Shown one piece after another: positions 1 through 8,805 of a stretch of DNA of 64,000 nt. The stretch's first letter is position 1, and each line of letters begins with the position of its first letter. The stretch spans positions 62,001 to 126,000 of the forward strand of contig JAUHXU010000002.1 of NCBI GenBank assembly GCA_030426805.1, written 5' to 3'. Both the position numbers and the translations under genes were made by a program. Under the pieces are notes generated by a model that saw only the letters and a list, made by a program, of their open reading frames with translations, made no database searches and was not told where the DNA came from. The stretch is from a bacterium (GTDB lineage Bacteria; Planctomycetota; JAFGQW01).

Positions 1-499
1 ACGCGCCGTCGCCGTCGGTGTCGAGCTGGCAGACGATCCGCGTGTCGATCGCGAGCAGCCGGACGAGACCCTGCTTGCTCGGCGTCGTCGGGTCGGCCCA
101 CGTCGACGTGCCCGGTCGATCGTAGATGTAGAGGCGATCGAAGTCACCGCTCGAGTCGTTGTCCTGGAACTTGCACATGATCAGGTTCGTGTCGGTCGCG
201 GCCCCGGTGGCACGGATCGCGACGCCGCCGAACTGCAACGCCTGGGTGGACGCTGCGTTGTAGGTCACGACGCACTGGCACGCGACGTCCTTGTACATCG
301 CGCTCGGGTGCGTGAGATACTGCCAGGAAAACACCTGCTCCGCCTCGGCCTGGTTGCTGACGGTGTTCCAGTTGCCCTTCGCCTCGACCCACGTGCCGAT
401 GGTCGGCCCGTCCGGGTAGGTGAACGAGTCCGTGAGCACCTGTGCAGACGCTCCGGTCGCCGCGGCGAGGAGCGCGGCTCCGATCATGAATCGGCGCAT
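1..499 (-). CDS. Secreted protein, C-terminus cut by window edge
   Basis: The reading frame is open from an ATG at 499 to the left edge, so only the first 166 residues are visible. It begins with a signal peptide (MRRFMIGAALLAAATGASAQ) and has an AGAGAGG-like ribosome binding site about ten bases upstream. The mature part is rich in Thr, Asn and aromatic residues (FTYPDGPTIGTWVEAKGNW near residues 26-44) and looks like a beta-sandwich, perhaps concanavalin/LamG-like, but I cannot assign a family. Its neighbours are other secreted proteins, and the missing end may carry the C-terminal module common in this window. The function is unknown. Confidence 0.75.
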   Translation of the reverse strand, partial: MRRFMIGAALLAAATGASAQVLTDSFTYPDGPTIGTWVEAKGNWNTVSNQAEAEQVFSWQYLTHPSAMYKDVACQCVVTYNAASTQALQFGGVAIRATGAATDTNLIMCKFQDNDSSGDFDRLYIYDRPGTSTWADPTTPSKQGLVRLLAIDTRIVCQLDTDGDGA

Positions 500-583
500 T
501 CTGATACCTCTCTTATTCCTGTTCCGTGGTACTGCCACACTCGACGGTATTCATATCCGCCGAGTCGGTCAAGCGGCCACGGG

Positions 584-1861
584 TCAGGGCGCGCGGAACT
601 CGACCGCGATCGCCCACGGTTGCGTGCCGTAGCGGTGGGGCGAAACGTTGCGATGTTCACGCGCATGGGCCTTTTCCGGCGCGTCGTCGGCGACGAGGGG
701 GAGGTCGCGCGCGAAGCGGCTGCCCTGGAAATTGACCCGTCCGGATCCGATCAGGCGCAGACGTGTGACCCGACCATCGGTGGCATCGATCGTGATGTCG
801 CCACGAAGCGTCGCCCGAGCCCACGCGAGACAGGCGGCTCGTCGCCCGCGTTCACGGTCGGTGCGTGGCTGCATCCGGACCGTACCGTGGAGGGTCGCGC
901 GGACTTCGGAGCCGGAACGACCGACGACACGCGTTTCGATCAGGCCGTGGATCGAGTCCGGCGCGAGCGCCATCAGCACTTCGCCGCGCGGGTAGCACGC
1001 GCCGAGCACGCGGACGAAGAGCGCACGCGGCCACGCGCTCGACGCGCCCACGGTAAGGGTCTCGGGCGCGAGGTGTCGCAGTTCCTCGGCGGACAACCGG
1101 ATCGTCTCGCCGCCGACCAGCCCCTCGTACATCAGCCGGTCGTTGCGCACCCACGCTCGAACCGTGCCGACGGGATCGTCGGGGACGGTTGCCTCGCGCG
1201 CGGCGAGCACGTCGGGCGCCGTGCCCTTCGCGAACGCCTCCCAGTCCGACGGCAACTCGCCGTGGCACGCGCGAAGCGCCTCGGCCGCGTGCCGGAAGAA
1301 CTTCCGCACCGCCGCGTCCGGCTGCGCGCGGACGCGCCGCACGAGTTGGCTGTCGCGGAAGTCGCCGGAGTAGAGCGTTGCGAATCGGGTCAGCAGCGTA
1401 CGATCCGGTGCGAAGACGGCTTCTCGGACGCCGCCCCAGAACGGCCCGGTGGGGCGTTCTCCGCGGAGCGTGCGATCGAGCGCGCGGAACCACTGCCGAT
1501 CCTCGTCGAGGCGGATCAGCTCTTCGGTGCACAGCTCGGGCACGTGCACGCACACGAAATACTTGCGGAGCACTGCGACGACACGGGGATCGGAGAGCGT
1601 CCCGGCTCTCACAGCGACCGAGCCCGCTCAGCAGTTTCCGGAATCGAGGATTCCGTCGACGCCGAAGTAGTAGATCGGCTTGTTCTCGTGTTCGCCGCGT
1701 GCGAACGCGGCGGCGAACGAGTCGAGCATGGGGACGAGTCGCCAGCGGCGCTCGGCGTTCGTCGGACGCACCGCGGCGATCGCGTCGTCGAGATCGTCCC
1801 CCGCGACGGCCGATCCGCCGCAGGCGAGCGTGAGCAGGAACAGCAGGGGGCGGGGCATCAT
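584..1861 (-). CDS. Candidate selenoprotein, thioredoxin-like, secreted (in-frame TGA read as Sec)
   Basis: Two open segments (1861-1631 and 1627-584) lie in the same frame and are separated only by a TGA at 1630-1628, directly after a Cys codon. Read through, they give a 425-residue protein with Cys77-Sec78. The N-terminus is a signal peptide (MMPRPLLFLLTLACGGSAVA) with a GGAG site before a double ATG. Residues 61-110 follow a thioredoxin-like pattern: KPIYYFG strand, the Cys-Sec pair, then TLSDPRVVAVLRKYFVCVHV. The downstream segment has no Shine-Dalgarno at its first GTG (1612), which argues against a separate gene. A hairpin suitable as a bacterial SECIS follows the TGA. The remaining 300 residues are not recognised. 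Alternatives are a nonsense mutation or a sequencing error. Selenocysteine insertion needs SelA/B/C/D, which are not in this window. Confidence 0.7.
1593..1610 (-). promoter_or_regulatory. SECIS-like hairpin downstream of the in-frame TGA
   Basis: On the coding (minus) strand a perfect 6-bp stem GAGAGC/GCTCTC encloses the six-base loop CGGGAC. The stem starts 18 bases after the TGA and the loop spans bases 24-29 after it, with G as second loop base. This matches the general bacterial SECIS layout (short stem, small loop with an early G, roughly 16-37 bases after UGA). A competing stem nearer to the TGA (GGCTC/GAGCC) is also possible, so the exact fold is uncertain. Confidence 0.6.
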
Positions 1862-1975
1862 CCGTCGTCTCCTCGGTCTCGAGTCGCGTGGTTCCCGGGG
1901 GAGGACGCCGGAGTGTATCGCATTGCGGCTCGATTCTCCGGTGGAGTCGGGGCCGGCTCGTGTCAGACTTCGGGC

Positions 1976-2473
1976 ATGCCCGTTCGATCGACACGTGCCC
2001 GGTTCGTCGGCGTCGCCCTGATCACGGTGGTCTCGTGCGTCGCGATCGCGGGCTGCGCCGGCAACGCCCGGTTGCCGGACGTCACCGAGTCCGATGCCGC
2101 CGCGATCGAGGCGTTCACCCGCAGCTATGCAGCGCGCTTCGCGGCCGAAGACGCCGATGGTCTGCTCGCGTTGATGACCCCCGACTTCACGGTGCTCTCT
2201 CACGGGCGAGCACCGATCGAGGGGCGCGCGCGCGTCGCGGAGGAGATCCGCGGCGACTTCGCCCGGATGCGGATCCACTCGTTGCGCTTCGAGAACGACG
2301 CGTTCGCCGTGTGCGGCGACCAAGCGTGGGTCCGGGGCCGGTCGACCGCGTCGTTCACGGTCGGCGACGATGCGGCGCCGACCGATGTGCGAGGGTCGTA
2401 CCTGTGGATCCTGCGCCGCGATGCCGACGGCGCGTGGCGGATCGCGTGCGATTCGGCCCACCTCGCCGAGTGA
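1976..2473 (+). CDS. SnoaL/DUF4440-like lipoprotein
   Basis: This 165-residue protein starts with a lipoprotein signal whose lipobox is IAGC, so it is probably attached to a membrane outside the cytoplasm. The mature part begins with an acidic helix (ESDAAAIEAFTRSYAARF), then LLALMTPDF, GRARVAEEI and a final RGSYLWILRRDADGAWRIA strand pair. That order is typical of the SnoaL/DUF4440 branch of the NTF2-like cone fold, which includes ketosteroid-isomerase-like enzymes and ligand-binding proteins. No catalytic residues can be assigned. It is divergent from the candidate selenoprotein gene with 114 bp between them. The substrate is unknown. Confidence 0.8.
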   Translation: MPVRSTRARFVGVALITVVSCVAIAGCAGNARLPDVTESDAAAIEAFTRSYAARFAAEDADGLLALMTPDFTVLSHGRAPIEGRARVAEEIRGDFARMRIHSLRFENDAFAVCGDQAWVRGRSTASFTVGDDAAPTDVRGSYLWILRRDADGAWRIACDSAHLAE

Positions 2474-2591
2474 CCACGCCCCTAGGCCGCAGCCCGATCC
2501 CTGACTCGGTGCGACGCGACCCCGCGTTTGGAGACGCGCGCGTCGCACATTGATTCGGAGCCATGCGTCCTTGGCGTCGGCGGGCGTCCGA

Positions 2592-2621
2592 TTGCTTCGG
2601 TGTCCGGTCGTTGCGTATACT
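2592..2621 (+). promoter_or_regulatory. Sigma-70-type promoter for the 2735 gene
   Basis: TTGCTT (2592-2597) and TATACT (2616-2621) are separated by 18 bp, giving a plausible housekeeping promoter. It would leave a leader of about 105 bases before the ATG at 2735. Confidence 0.5.
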
Positions 2622-2734
2622 CGTGCGCTCTGAGAGAGACCGATCGCACCCGTCACGTTCGCGTGAGGGTGGACGTGTCAGGGGGCCTTGCTGCGACCGG
2701 TCACGAGAACCGACAGCTTAGGAGATCCACACGA

Positions 2735-4084
2735 ATGAAGAAAGCGTATGCCCTCACGGCGTTGTTGGCACTGAGTGCAGCCGTACCGGCGCAGTCGACC
2801 TTTGACGCCGGCGTGTTCTGCAGCGGCGGCCCGATCATGCTGTACAACTCGCGGACGATGTCGATCACGACCGTCCAGCTGCGAACGTCCACGACGCAGG
2901 CTTCCCGCGGCGGCTTCTTCGCGAACAAGAAGATGTACGTCAGCGAGTGGACCAACAACGGTATTGGCGTCTACGACTTCAATGTGAACGGCTGGGATCC
3001 GAACCTGTCGTTCAACGACACGACCAACGCGATCGCCGGCGCGCCTTACCAGCCGAGCCCGTGGTACGACAACGACCGTGCGTTCGGCGTTTACTGCGTC
3101 GACGGCAACCCGGCGCCGACCAGCCTGAACCCGCCGGTGCTCCACCGCAACACGTTCAAGGTGGACTACGGTCAGCCGACGGTTGCCGGCGTGCCCGACG
3201 GTATCTTCAGCGACACGCTCGTGCCGATGTCCGACTGGCGTCCGAACCCGAACGGGTCTGGATACCTGTCGTGCGGCTACATCAACAGCGACTACAACGT
3301 GTCGATCTACGACAGCGCCGGCCAGGCGAACACGATGACCATCACGATGCTCACCACGCTCACGATGCCGTCGGCATTCGACGCGGCGATGGGCGAGAAC
3401 GGCGACTACTACGTCCTCGCCTACAACGGCGCCGCTTCGACGCCGAACAACGCGGTGCTGCAGATCAACCTGTCGTCGAACACGATCGTCAACACGATCA
3501 ACCTGTGGGCCGGTGCACCGACGTCCCTGAACACGATTCCGACGGGCGCGATCTGGATGGCGCCGCCGGAATATCCGGGCAACCTCGGCTACATCTGCAG
3601 CAACATCGACGACACGATCTACGAAGTCGACTTCGCGCAGAACCCGCTCGTCACGTTGAGTTCGACGCCGCTACCGGTCGCATCCGCAGTCAACACCGGC
3701 TGCCACCTCGAGGAGTATCAACTCGTGTCGTGGTGGGATACCGGCATCTCCGCCGGGGGCCGGAACTTCCACATCCACTATCCGAACGCGACGCCGGGTG
3801 ACGTGTCGTATCTCGTCCCGAGCCTGTCGGCGCCGCCCGCGTCGCCGTTGCAACTCGGCCCGTTCGAGCTGTTCTTCACGCTCGATCAGGTGTCGATCCT
3901 CGGCCTGCAGGGCGTGTTGCCGTACACGAACTCGGTCTTCATCGGAACCGGCCTCGAGGTGGATCACGTATGGACCGGGCTCCCGAGCGTCGGTCGGCTC
4001 GGCATCCGTGCCTATTGGATCGGCGCGTCTGTCGGTGCAGGCGGGATCACCGACCTGACGAACGTGATCAACGTCCAGATCTGA
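2735..4084 (+). CDS. Secreted protein with C-terminal shared module
   Basis: The ATG at 2735 follows an AGGAG site and begins a 449-residue protein with a signal peptide cleaved near AAVPAQ. The body (residues 20-330) contains repeated short blocks such as MYVSEWTNNGIGVYDF, GYLSCGYINSDYNVSIYD and GDYYVLAYNGA, which suggest a beta-propeller. The last 110 residues (from about FHIHYPNATPGDVSYLV) end in GRLGIRAYWIGASVGAGG and TNVINVQI, a divergent copy of the tail seen in other secreted proteins here. Codon use matches its neighbours. A strong hairpin follows the stop. No enzyme motif was found; a surface or matrix role is inference. Confidence 0.85.
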   Translation: MKKAYALTALLALSAAVPAQSTFDAGVFCSGGPIMLYNSRTMSITTVQLRTSTTQASRGGFFANKKMYVSEWTNNGIGVYDFNVNGWDPNLSFNDTTNAIAGAPYQPSPWYDNDRAFGVYCVDGNPAPTSLNPPVLHRNTFKVDYGQPTVAGVPDGIFSDTLVPMSDWRPNPNGSGYLSCGYINSDYNVSIYDSAGQANTMTITMLTTLTMPSAFDAAMGENGDYYVLAYNGAASTPNNAVLQINLSSNTIVNTINLWAGAPTSLNTIPTGAIWMAPPEYPGNLGYICSNIDDTIYEVDFAQNPLVTLSSTPLPVASAVNTGCHLEEYQLVSWWDTGISAGGRNFHIHYPNATPGDVSYLVPSLSAPPASPLQLGPFELFFTLDQVSILGLQGVLPYTNSVFIGTGLEVDHVWTGLPSVGRLGIRAYWIGASVGAGGITDLTNVINVQI

Positions 4085-4108
4085 CGTCCTTCACGAGACA
4101 ACGATCAA

Positions 4109-4144
4109 ACAACGGGCCCGGCACGACAGTGCCGGGCCCGTTGT
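4109..4144. terminator. Bidirectional hairpin terminator between convergent genes
   Basis: A perfect 16-bp inverted repeat with a four-base loop (GACA) lies between the ends of the genes at 2735-4084 (+) and 4162-5154 (-). Flanking A- and T-containing stretches are short, but position and symmetry fit a terminator serving both genes. Confidence 0.85.
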
Positions 4145-4161
4145 GTTTCCTGCAGGAACGT

Positions 4162-5154
4162 CTACGGAACGAGCTCGGTGCCCGAGGTGTTCGTGCAATT
4201 CACGACCGACGAGTTGATCCCGACACCGGCGTGATAGATGCGGACGCCGATGAGGGCCGGGAAGTTCGGCGGCGTGAACGTCGCGATCACGTTGCCGCTC
4301 GCGGGTACGAGCCCCGTGTACTGCGAGAACAGCGGTGGCCCGACGGCCTGCGACGCCTTGAAGACGCCGTCGACGTCGAGCGCGATCGTGCACGACGGAG
4401 ATGCCGGCAGACGGAACGGGGTTTGGCCGAGCGACGCGGCGAGGATGTAGGAGCCGCCCGGCGTGAGGCCGTAGAGATTGACCGGCGAGGTCGCGCCGAG
4501 CTTCGCCTGCAACGGTGCGATGCAGATGTGATCGGTCACGTAGGTGAGGCGCGTCTTGAGGCCGGCTGAGCCGGACGGCGAGCCGGTCGTCGCGACGAAG
4601 TTGTCGGCACTCGCGTTGTTTGCCCAGACGCGTCCGATCTGATCGGAATAACACGACGAGCCCATCGCGATGTTCTGGCCGCGGTAGCGGACCTCCATGC
4701 AGATCACGCTCGAGCCGTCCCAGCCGAAGTGGGAATCGAGCGTGAAGTCGTTCCACGCGCCCGCGGTGCCACCCCACGTGTAGCCGTTCGTCCGGTTCAC
4801 GAGGTTCGTATGGACGGCGGGGCAGTTGGACGCGAACGCCGACACCGGTACGAACGATGCCGTCGATCCGGTGTTGGTCATCCGCAACTGGAAGTCGGCG
4901 GAGCACGTGAACTGCAGCGTCGAGGTCGGCGCCCATGCGACGCCGACGATCTTCAGCGGGTTGCCGGTGGGGATGTCGCTCCGCGCCGGGACGAGGAACT
5001 GCTGGAAGCGTCCGGTCGTCGACGAGAAGTTCATCGGCCAGCTGTTTCCGCCGCCGCTCGTCGGTGTGTTGCTCGGGAAGTGACCGTAGGTCTGCGCCGC
5101 GACGGGCACGACGGCGAGGCCAGCAGCGAGCGCCGCCCACACGAATCGTCTCAT
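4162..5154 (-). CDS. Secreted protein with C-terminal shared module
   Basis: The start at 5154 was chosen because AGGAGGT lies six bases upstream and a signal peptide (MRRFVWAALAAGLAVVPVAAQ) follows; longer starts would put charged residues before it. The 330-residue product has a central region with GGTAGAWNDFTLDSHFGWDG and VICMEVRYRGQNIAMGS, a beta-rich pattern without a known family. From about residue 215 it has CIAPLQAKLGATSPVNLYGL and later FPALIGVRIYHAGVG and NCTNTSGTELVP, which match the tail shared by other secreted proteins in the window. It converges on the gene at 2735 and is divergent from the sigma-factor fusion. Function unknown. Confidence 0.85.
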   Translation of the reverse strand: MRRFVWAALAAGLAVVPVAAQTYGHFPSNTPTSGGGNSWPMNFSSTTGRFQQFLVPARSDIPTGNPLKIVGVAWAPTSTLQFTCSADFQLRMTNTGSTASFVPVSAFASNCPAVHTNLVNRTNGYTWGGTAGAWNDFTLDSHFGWDGSSVICMEVRYRGQNIAMGSSCYSDQIGRVWANNASADNFVATTGSPSGSAGLKTRLTYVTDHICIAPLQAKLGATSPVNLYGLTPGGSYILAASLGQTPFRLPASPSCTIALDVDGVFKASQAVGPPLFSQYTGLVPASGNVIATFTPPNFPALIGVRIYHAGVGINSSVVNCTNTSGTELVP

Positions 5155-5326
5155 CCTATACCTCCTCATGGTACGGTAAGGCCGGTGCCGCTCAATCGCG
5201 GCGATCACTGGTGTCCAGCACGACCGTAGTCCCGTACGCGCCGATCGTCAACGGCGAACGGTCCGGCGTGGGGCGAGGCGGCGGCGCGCTGCTGCTCGTT
5301 TTGTTGTCGGGTTTCGCGGCGCCGCG

Positions 5327-5338
5327 GCACCATGGTGC
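5327..5338. promoter_or_regulatory. 12-bp perfect palindrome before the sigma-factor fusion gene
   Basis: GCACCATGGTGC is a perfect palindrome ending ten bases before the ATG at 5349. A dimeric regulator could bind here, or the dyad could restrain translation. No regulator is identified, and a chance palindrome is possible. Confidence 0.3.
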
Positions 5339-5348
5339 GTAGTGACCC

Positions 5349-8300
5349 ATGAACGATCGCGATCCTCTCCTCCGTGACCTCGTCGCCAATGACGCGTGGA
5401 TTCGTGCCCTTGCGAACCGGCTGGTTGCCGATTCGCACGCGGCCGAGGACGTCGCGCAGCAGGTGTGGGTCGATGCGCTGAGCAAATGCCCCGACCGTCT
5501 GCCTCGCATGCAGGCGTGGTTGCGGACCGTCGTTCGCAACGCGGCATCGATGCGCGGCCGTACTGAAGAGCGACGCCGCCGTCGAGAGCAAGCCGTTGCT
5601 CGCCGGGAGCGTGTCCCGTCGGCTGCGGAGATTCGGGAGCGCGTCGAGACGAGGCACCGCATCGCGACAGCGGTCTTCGCGCTCGAGGAGCCATACCGCT
5701 CGACGATCCTGCAGCGCTACTTCGAGGGGTTGCCGCCACGCGAGATTGCGACCGCTGCCGGCGTGTCCTCGGCTGCGGTCGAAGGGCGGTTACGCCGGGG
5801 GATTGCGATGCTCCGCGCGAGGTTGGACAGCGACTTCGGCGACCGCTCGCAGTGGTCGGCCGCGTTGTTTCCGATCGCCGGTGGGGCTGCCATCGACGGG
5901 GCGGCCGCGCAGACGACATTGACGACATTGGGAGTCGGGGTGATGAGCAGCACGGCGAAACTCGGACTGGCCACGGCCGCTGTCTTGTTGGTAGGGGCGT
6001 TCGTACTCTGGCCGAAGCCGACCGCGGTGCCACCTCCGCCGGCCGAGCCGCGCGCGGCCGATGCCGACGACGAAATCGTGGGCTCCCCGGAGACGGCGAC
6101 GGTCGCCGCATCTAACGTGAAGGAGTCGCTGAGTGGTGCGGTCGCCGCTCCGGAGGCCGCGGCGCGCCGAACGGTGGAACCCCGTCCGGTCCGTGGCGGG
6201 ATCGTCGGATTTGTTTGTGATACGGATGGCCGTCCCATCCGCGATGCGGTTGTCCGTGCGCTCGACGCGGGTGCCGGTCGGGTGGAGCCGCCGTGCGTGC
6301 GAGAGACGCGCACCGATCTGCACGGAGCCTATCGCCTCGCTCCGCTGGAGGAGCGTTGTATCCTCGATGTGAGCGCGCCCGGGTATTACTCCGTCAGGCG
6401 GCTCGCCCATCCGTTCTCGCGGCAAGACGCGGTTCTCGGCGAACCGGGACGTCTCGCAGGGCACGTGCGGTCTGCCGGGAAGACTCTGGAGCCGTGCATC
6501 GGCGCTACGGTCTCGCTGTATCGACGGCGAGCGAGCGACGTCCTCGAGAGTGTGGTGTGGCAGTGGTGGCACTCGCTCCTGCGACACCCCATGGCCGCCG
6601 TCCGAACGGATGCGGGAGGTGGCTATCGGTTCGACGGCCTGCAGCCAGGCGCGTATTCGATTCGCGTGTCGCATCCGGATCATCCCTCGCGCGTGTGTCG
6701 AGAAGCACCGGTGCGGATCGTGGCTGCGCGTGAGGTGAAGCGAGATCTCCTGCTCGGGGACGGCCTCGTCATCGACGGTCGTGTGGAGGACGCGACCAGC
6801 GGCGCACCGATCGCGAACGCGCAGGTCGAATTCTGGAGTCATCCACGCAAACACACGACGACTGATTCGGATGGCCGATTCCGCGTGCGCGGACTCGACT
6901 GGGAGGTGCACGAGCAGGTCCGAATCCGTGCGAGCGGTTACATGCCGGCGTCGTTCTTCGTGCAGCACCACGAGTTCGGCTCAACGTTGCACAAGACGAT
7001 CACCCTTCGGCGTGGCATTTCGGTGCACGGTCGCGTTGTCGGGCCGCGCGGCAAGCCGATCGCCGGTGCGCGAATCGGCACTCATCGCACGGTTGCCGAC
7101 GATTGCCTCGCACGTGACCTTGGCTCCGACACCCTCGGCGTGACCGATGAGACCGGTGCGTTCGACGTCGCCGTGTTGCCGTCTCTGCGAGAGGTGAGGC
7201 TCCACGCCGCGGCGCCGCATCGTGCGCGGGGCGTGTCGGATCCGATCCCGATCCGCGGGACGCGAGGTGCGGAGGACATCGTGATTCGACTTCCGGAGGG
7301 CGGGGCGATCGAGGGGTGTGCTCGGGACGAATCGGGCGAGCCGATTCCAGGGTGCACCGTGCTCGTGCATGGCGAGTACCGCATCCACCGACGAGGGATG
7401 ACCCGGCAGGACGGAAGGTATGAAATCGTTGGCGTCTCCGCGGGTTGCTACTTGCTCGAGGTGCGCCCGCCGGCCGGTGAGAATGCAGTGGTCGCATTGG
7501 CACGCGAGCGTGTGGCCGGTGTTGTCGTTACGGACGGAAGTCGGGCGGAATGCAACGTGACGCTCCGCCGGGGTGCGACCGTCGCCGGCCGTGTTGTCGC
7601 GACGACCGGCGAGTCGCTCGAAGGCGTGGCCGTGCGGGCAACGGTGCCCGACTCCCGCAATCTGCTGTTCGCCGAGCCCTGTGTGCATGTCGGCGTGACA
7701 GGTGCCGACGGCCGATTCGAGATCACCGGCCTGGACAGCGTGGGCGCGCGCTACACACTCCTGGCAGGGCGATCAGGATTCTGGAAGGCGCGCGTGCGAG
7801 AAGTCGCTGCGGGGCGAAGTGACGTGACGATCACCCTCGAGCGGGCCGCGACGCTGGAGGGGCGCGTCTTGGCTGCGAGCACCGGGAAGCCGCAGACGGC
7901 GTTCAAGATCGACGTCGTGCGCTCTTCGAAGACGGGCTATCGCGGCCCGCTCGCGCCCCAGCACACCGGTGGTCGACTCACGTTTGCCGATCTCGACGGC
8001 CGTTTTTCGATCGAACTGAGGCCCGGCACGTTCGAGGTGTCGGCACAGACGTCCGACGGACGTCGCTCGGATCCGGTCACCGTCGCCGTCGGAGAGGCGA
8101 GTCCACTGCCGCCGGTGCGACTCGTCGTGTGGGATGGCGCTGCGCTCTCCGGCACAATTTCGGCGACTGAGCGATTCCATCACGCGACTGTCGGTGTATG
8201 GGACGTGTCGTCCCAGCCGCCAAAGAGCGTGCGTTTCGACCGAGTCGACCGCAGTGGGCGGTTCGAGATGGGGGCGCTTCCGGCGGGCGACTACCTCGTG

Positions 8301-8768
8301 GAGGCGTTTGCGCCCGGTCGCTGGCTCGCGGCTGTCGCGCCTGTCTCACTCGTCGTGGGCACGGTCCGCGAGTTGGATCTCCGACTTCGCCCGTGCGCGA
8401 AGTTGTATGTGACCGCCAGCGATTCCCGAGGGAATGCGGTCACGAATGCCACGGTGTCGATCCACCGCAGCGATGGCCTGGCCGTGGCGTCGAAGGTCAG
8501 TCACGCCGCGCTCCATGACAGGCTGCTCAAGGCCCGGATCCGCGCCGGCACGATGCCCGATGCGAAGAGCAGCACGGCGATCACGCAGGACGTCAAGCGG
8601 CGGCTCACACGGACGGACGAGCGCGGCCGCGTCGCGCCGTGGCTCCTCGTCCGGGGCGAATACGCCGTCCGCGTGAGTGCGCCGGGCTTCGAGACCGCGA
8701 GCGAGACGATCGTCGTGCGGGGCCCGGCCGACCGGACGGTGTCCATCACGTTGCATCGCCGTGAGTAG
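5349..8768 (+). CDS. Membrane-anchored ECF sigma factor fused to carboxypeptidase-regulatory-like repeats
   Basis: The 1139-residue product begins with an ECF sigma factor: region 2 at about residues 8-72 (AAEDVAQQVWVDAL, then MQAWLRTVVRNAASMRGR) and region 4 at about 103-158 (LEEPYRSTILQRYFEG, LPPREIATAAGVS, VEGRLRRGIAMLRARL). A single membrane segment follows (about 204-221), then a Pro/Ala-rich linker. From about residue 284 to the end there are roughly nine repeats of the carboxypeptidase-regulatory-like (Cna-B-like) type, each opening with a pattern like GRVVGPRGKPIAGARI and closing with a YRFDGLQPGAYSIRV-like strand. The sigma half would be cytoplasmic and the repeats outside the cytoplasm. 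No separate anti-sigma gene is adjacent, so the protein may sense and signal in one chain, perhaps through proteolysis. That mechanism is inference; the domain order is visible. Confidence 0.9.
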   Translation: MNDRDPLLRDLVANDAWIRALANRLVADSHAAEDVAQQVWVDALSKCPDRLPRMQAWLRTVVRNAASMRGRTEERRRRREQAVARRERVPSAAEIRERVETRHRIATAVFALEEPYRSTILQRYFEGLPPREIATAAGVSSAAVEGRLRRGIAMLRARLDSDFGDRSQWSAALFPIAGGAAIDGAAAQTTLTTLGVGVMSSTAKLGLATAAVLLVGAFVLWPKPTAVPPPPAEPRAADADDEIVGSPETATVAASNVKESLSGAVAAPEAAARRTVEPRPVRGGIVGFVCDTDGRPIRDAVVRALDAGAGRVEPPCVRETRTDLHGAYRLAPLEERCILDVSAPGYYSVRRLAHPFSRQDAVLGEPGRLAGHVRSAGKTLEPCIGATVSLYRRRASDVLESVVWQWWHSLLRHPMAAVRTDAGGGYRFDGLQPGAYSIRVSHPDHPSRVCREAPVRIVAAREVKRDLLLGDGLVIDGRVEDATSGAPIANAQVEFWSHPRKHTTTDSDGRFRVRGLDWEVHEQVRIRASGYMPASFFVQHHEFGSTLHKTITLRRGISVHGRVVGPRGKPIAGARIGTHRTVADDCLARDLGSDTLGVTDETGAFDVAVLPSLREVRLHAAAPHRARGVSDPIPIRGTRGAEDIVIRLPEGGAIEGCARDESGEPIPGCTVLVHGEYRIHRRGMTRQDGRYEIVGVSAGCYLLEVRPPAGENAVVALARERVAGVVVTDGSRAECNVTLRRGATVAGRVVATTGESLEGVAVRATVPDSRNLLFAEPCVHVGVTGADGRFEITGLDSVGARYTLLAGRSGFWKARVREVAAGRSDVTITLERAATLEGRVLAASTGKPQTAFKIDVVRSSKTGYRGPLAPQHTGGRLTFADLDGRFSIELRPGTFEVSAQTSDGRRSDPVTVAVGEASPLPPVRLVVWDGAALSGTISATERFHHATVGVWDVSSQPPKSVRFDRVDRSGRFEMGALPAGDYLVEAFAPGRWLAAVAPVSLVVGTVRELDLRLRPCAKLYVTASDSRGNAVTNATVSIHRSDGLAVASKVSHAALHDRLLKARIRAGTMPDAKSSTAITQDVKRRLTRTDERGRVAPWLLVRGEYAVRVSAPGFETASETIVVRGPADRTVSITLHRRE

Positions 8769-8805
8769 GTTCCGCGGAGCGCCGGTGACGAGCGTCAGGC
8801 CTCGG

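Noticed and set aside
308..1975. Long plus-strand open frame leading into the SnoaL-like gene
   Set aside because: Its protein is Arg-rich and lacks domains until the lipoprotein signal at 1976; the opposite strand carries the coherent selenoprotein candidate.
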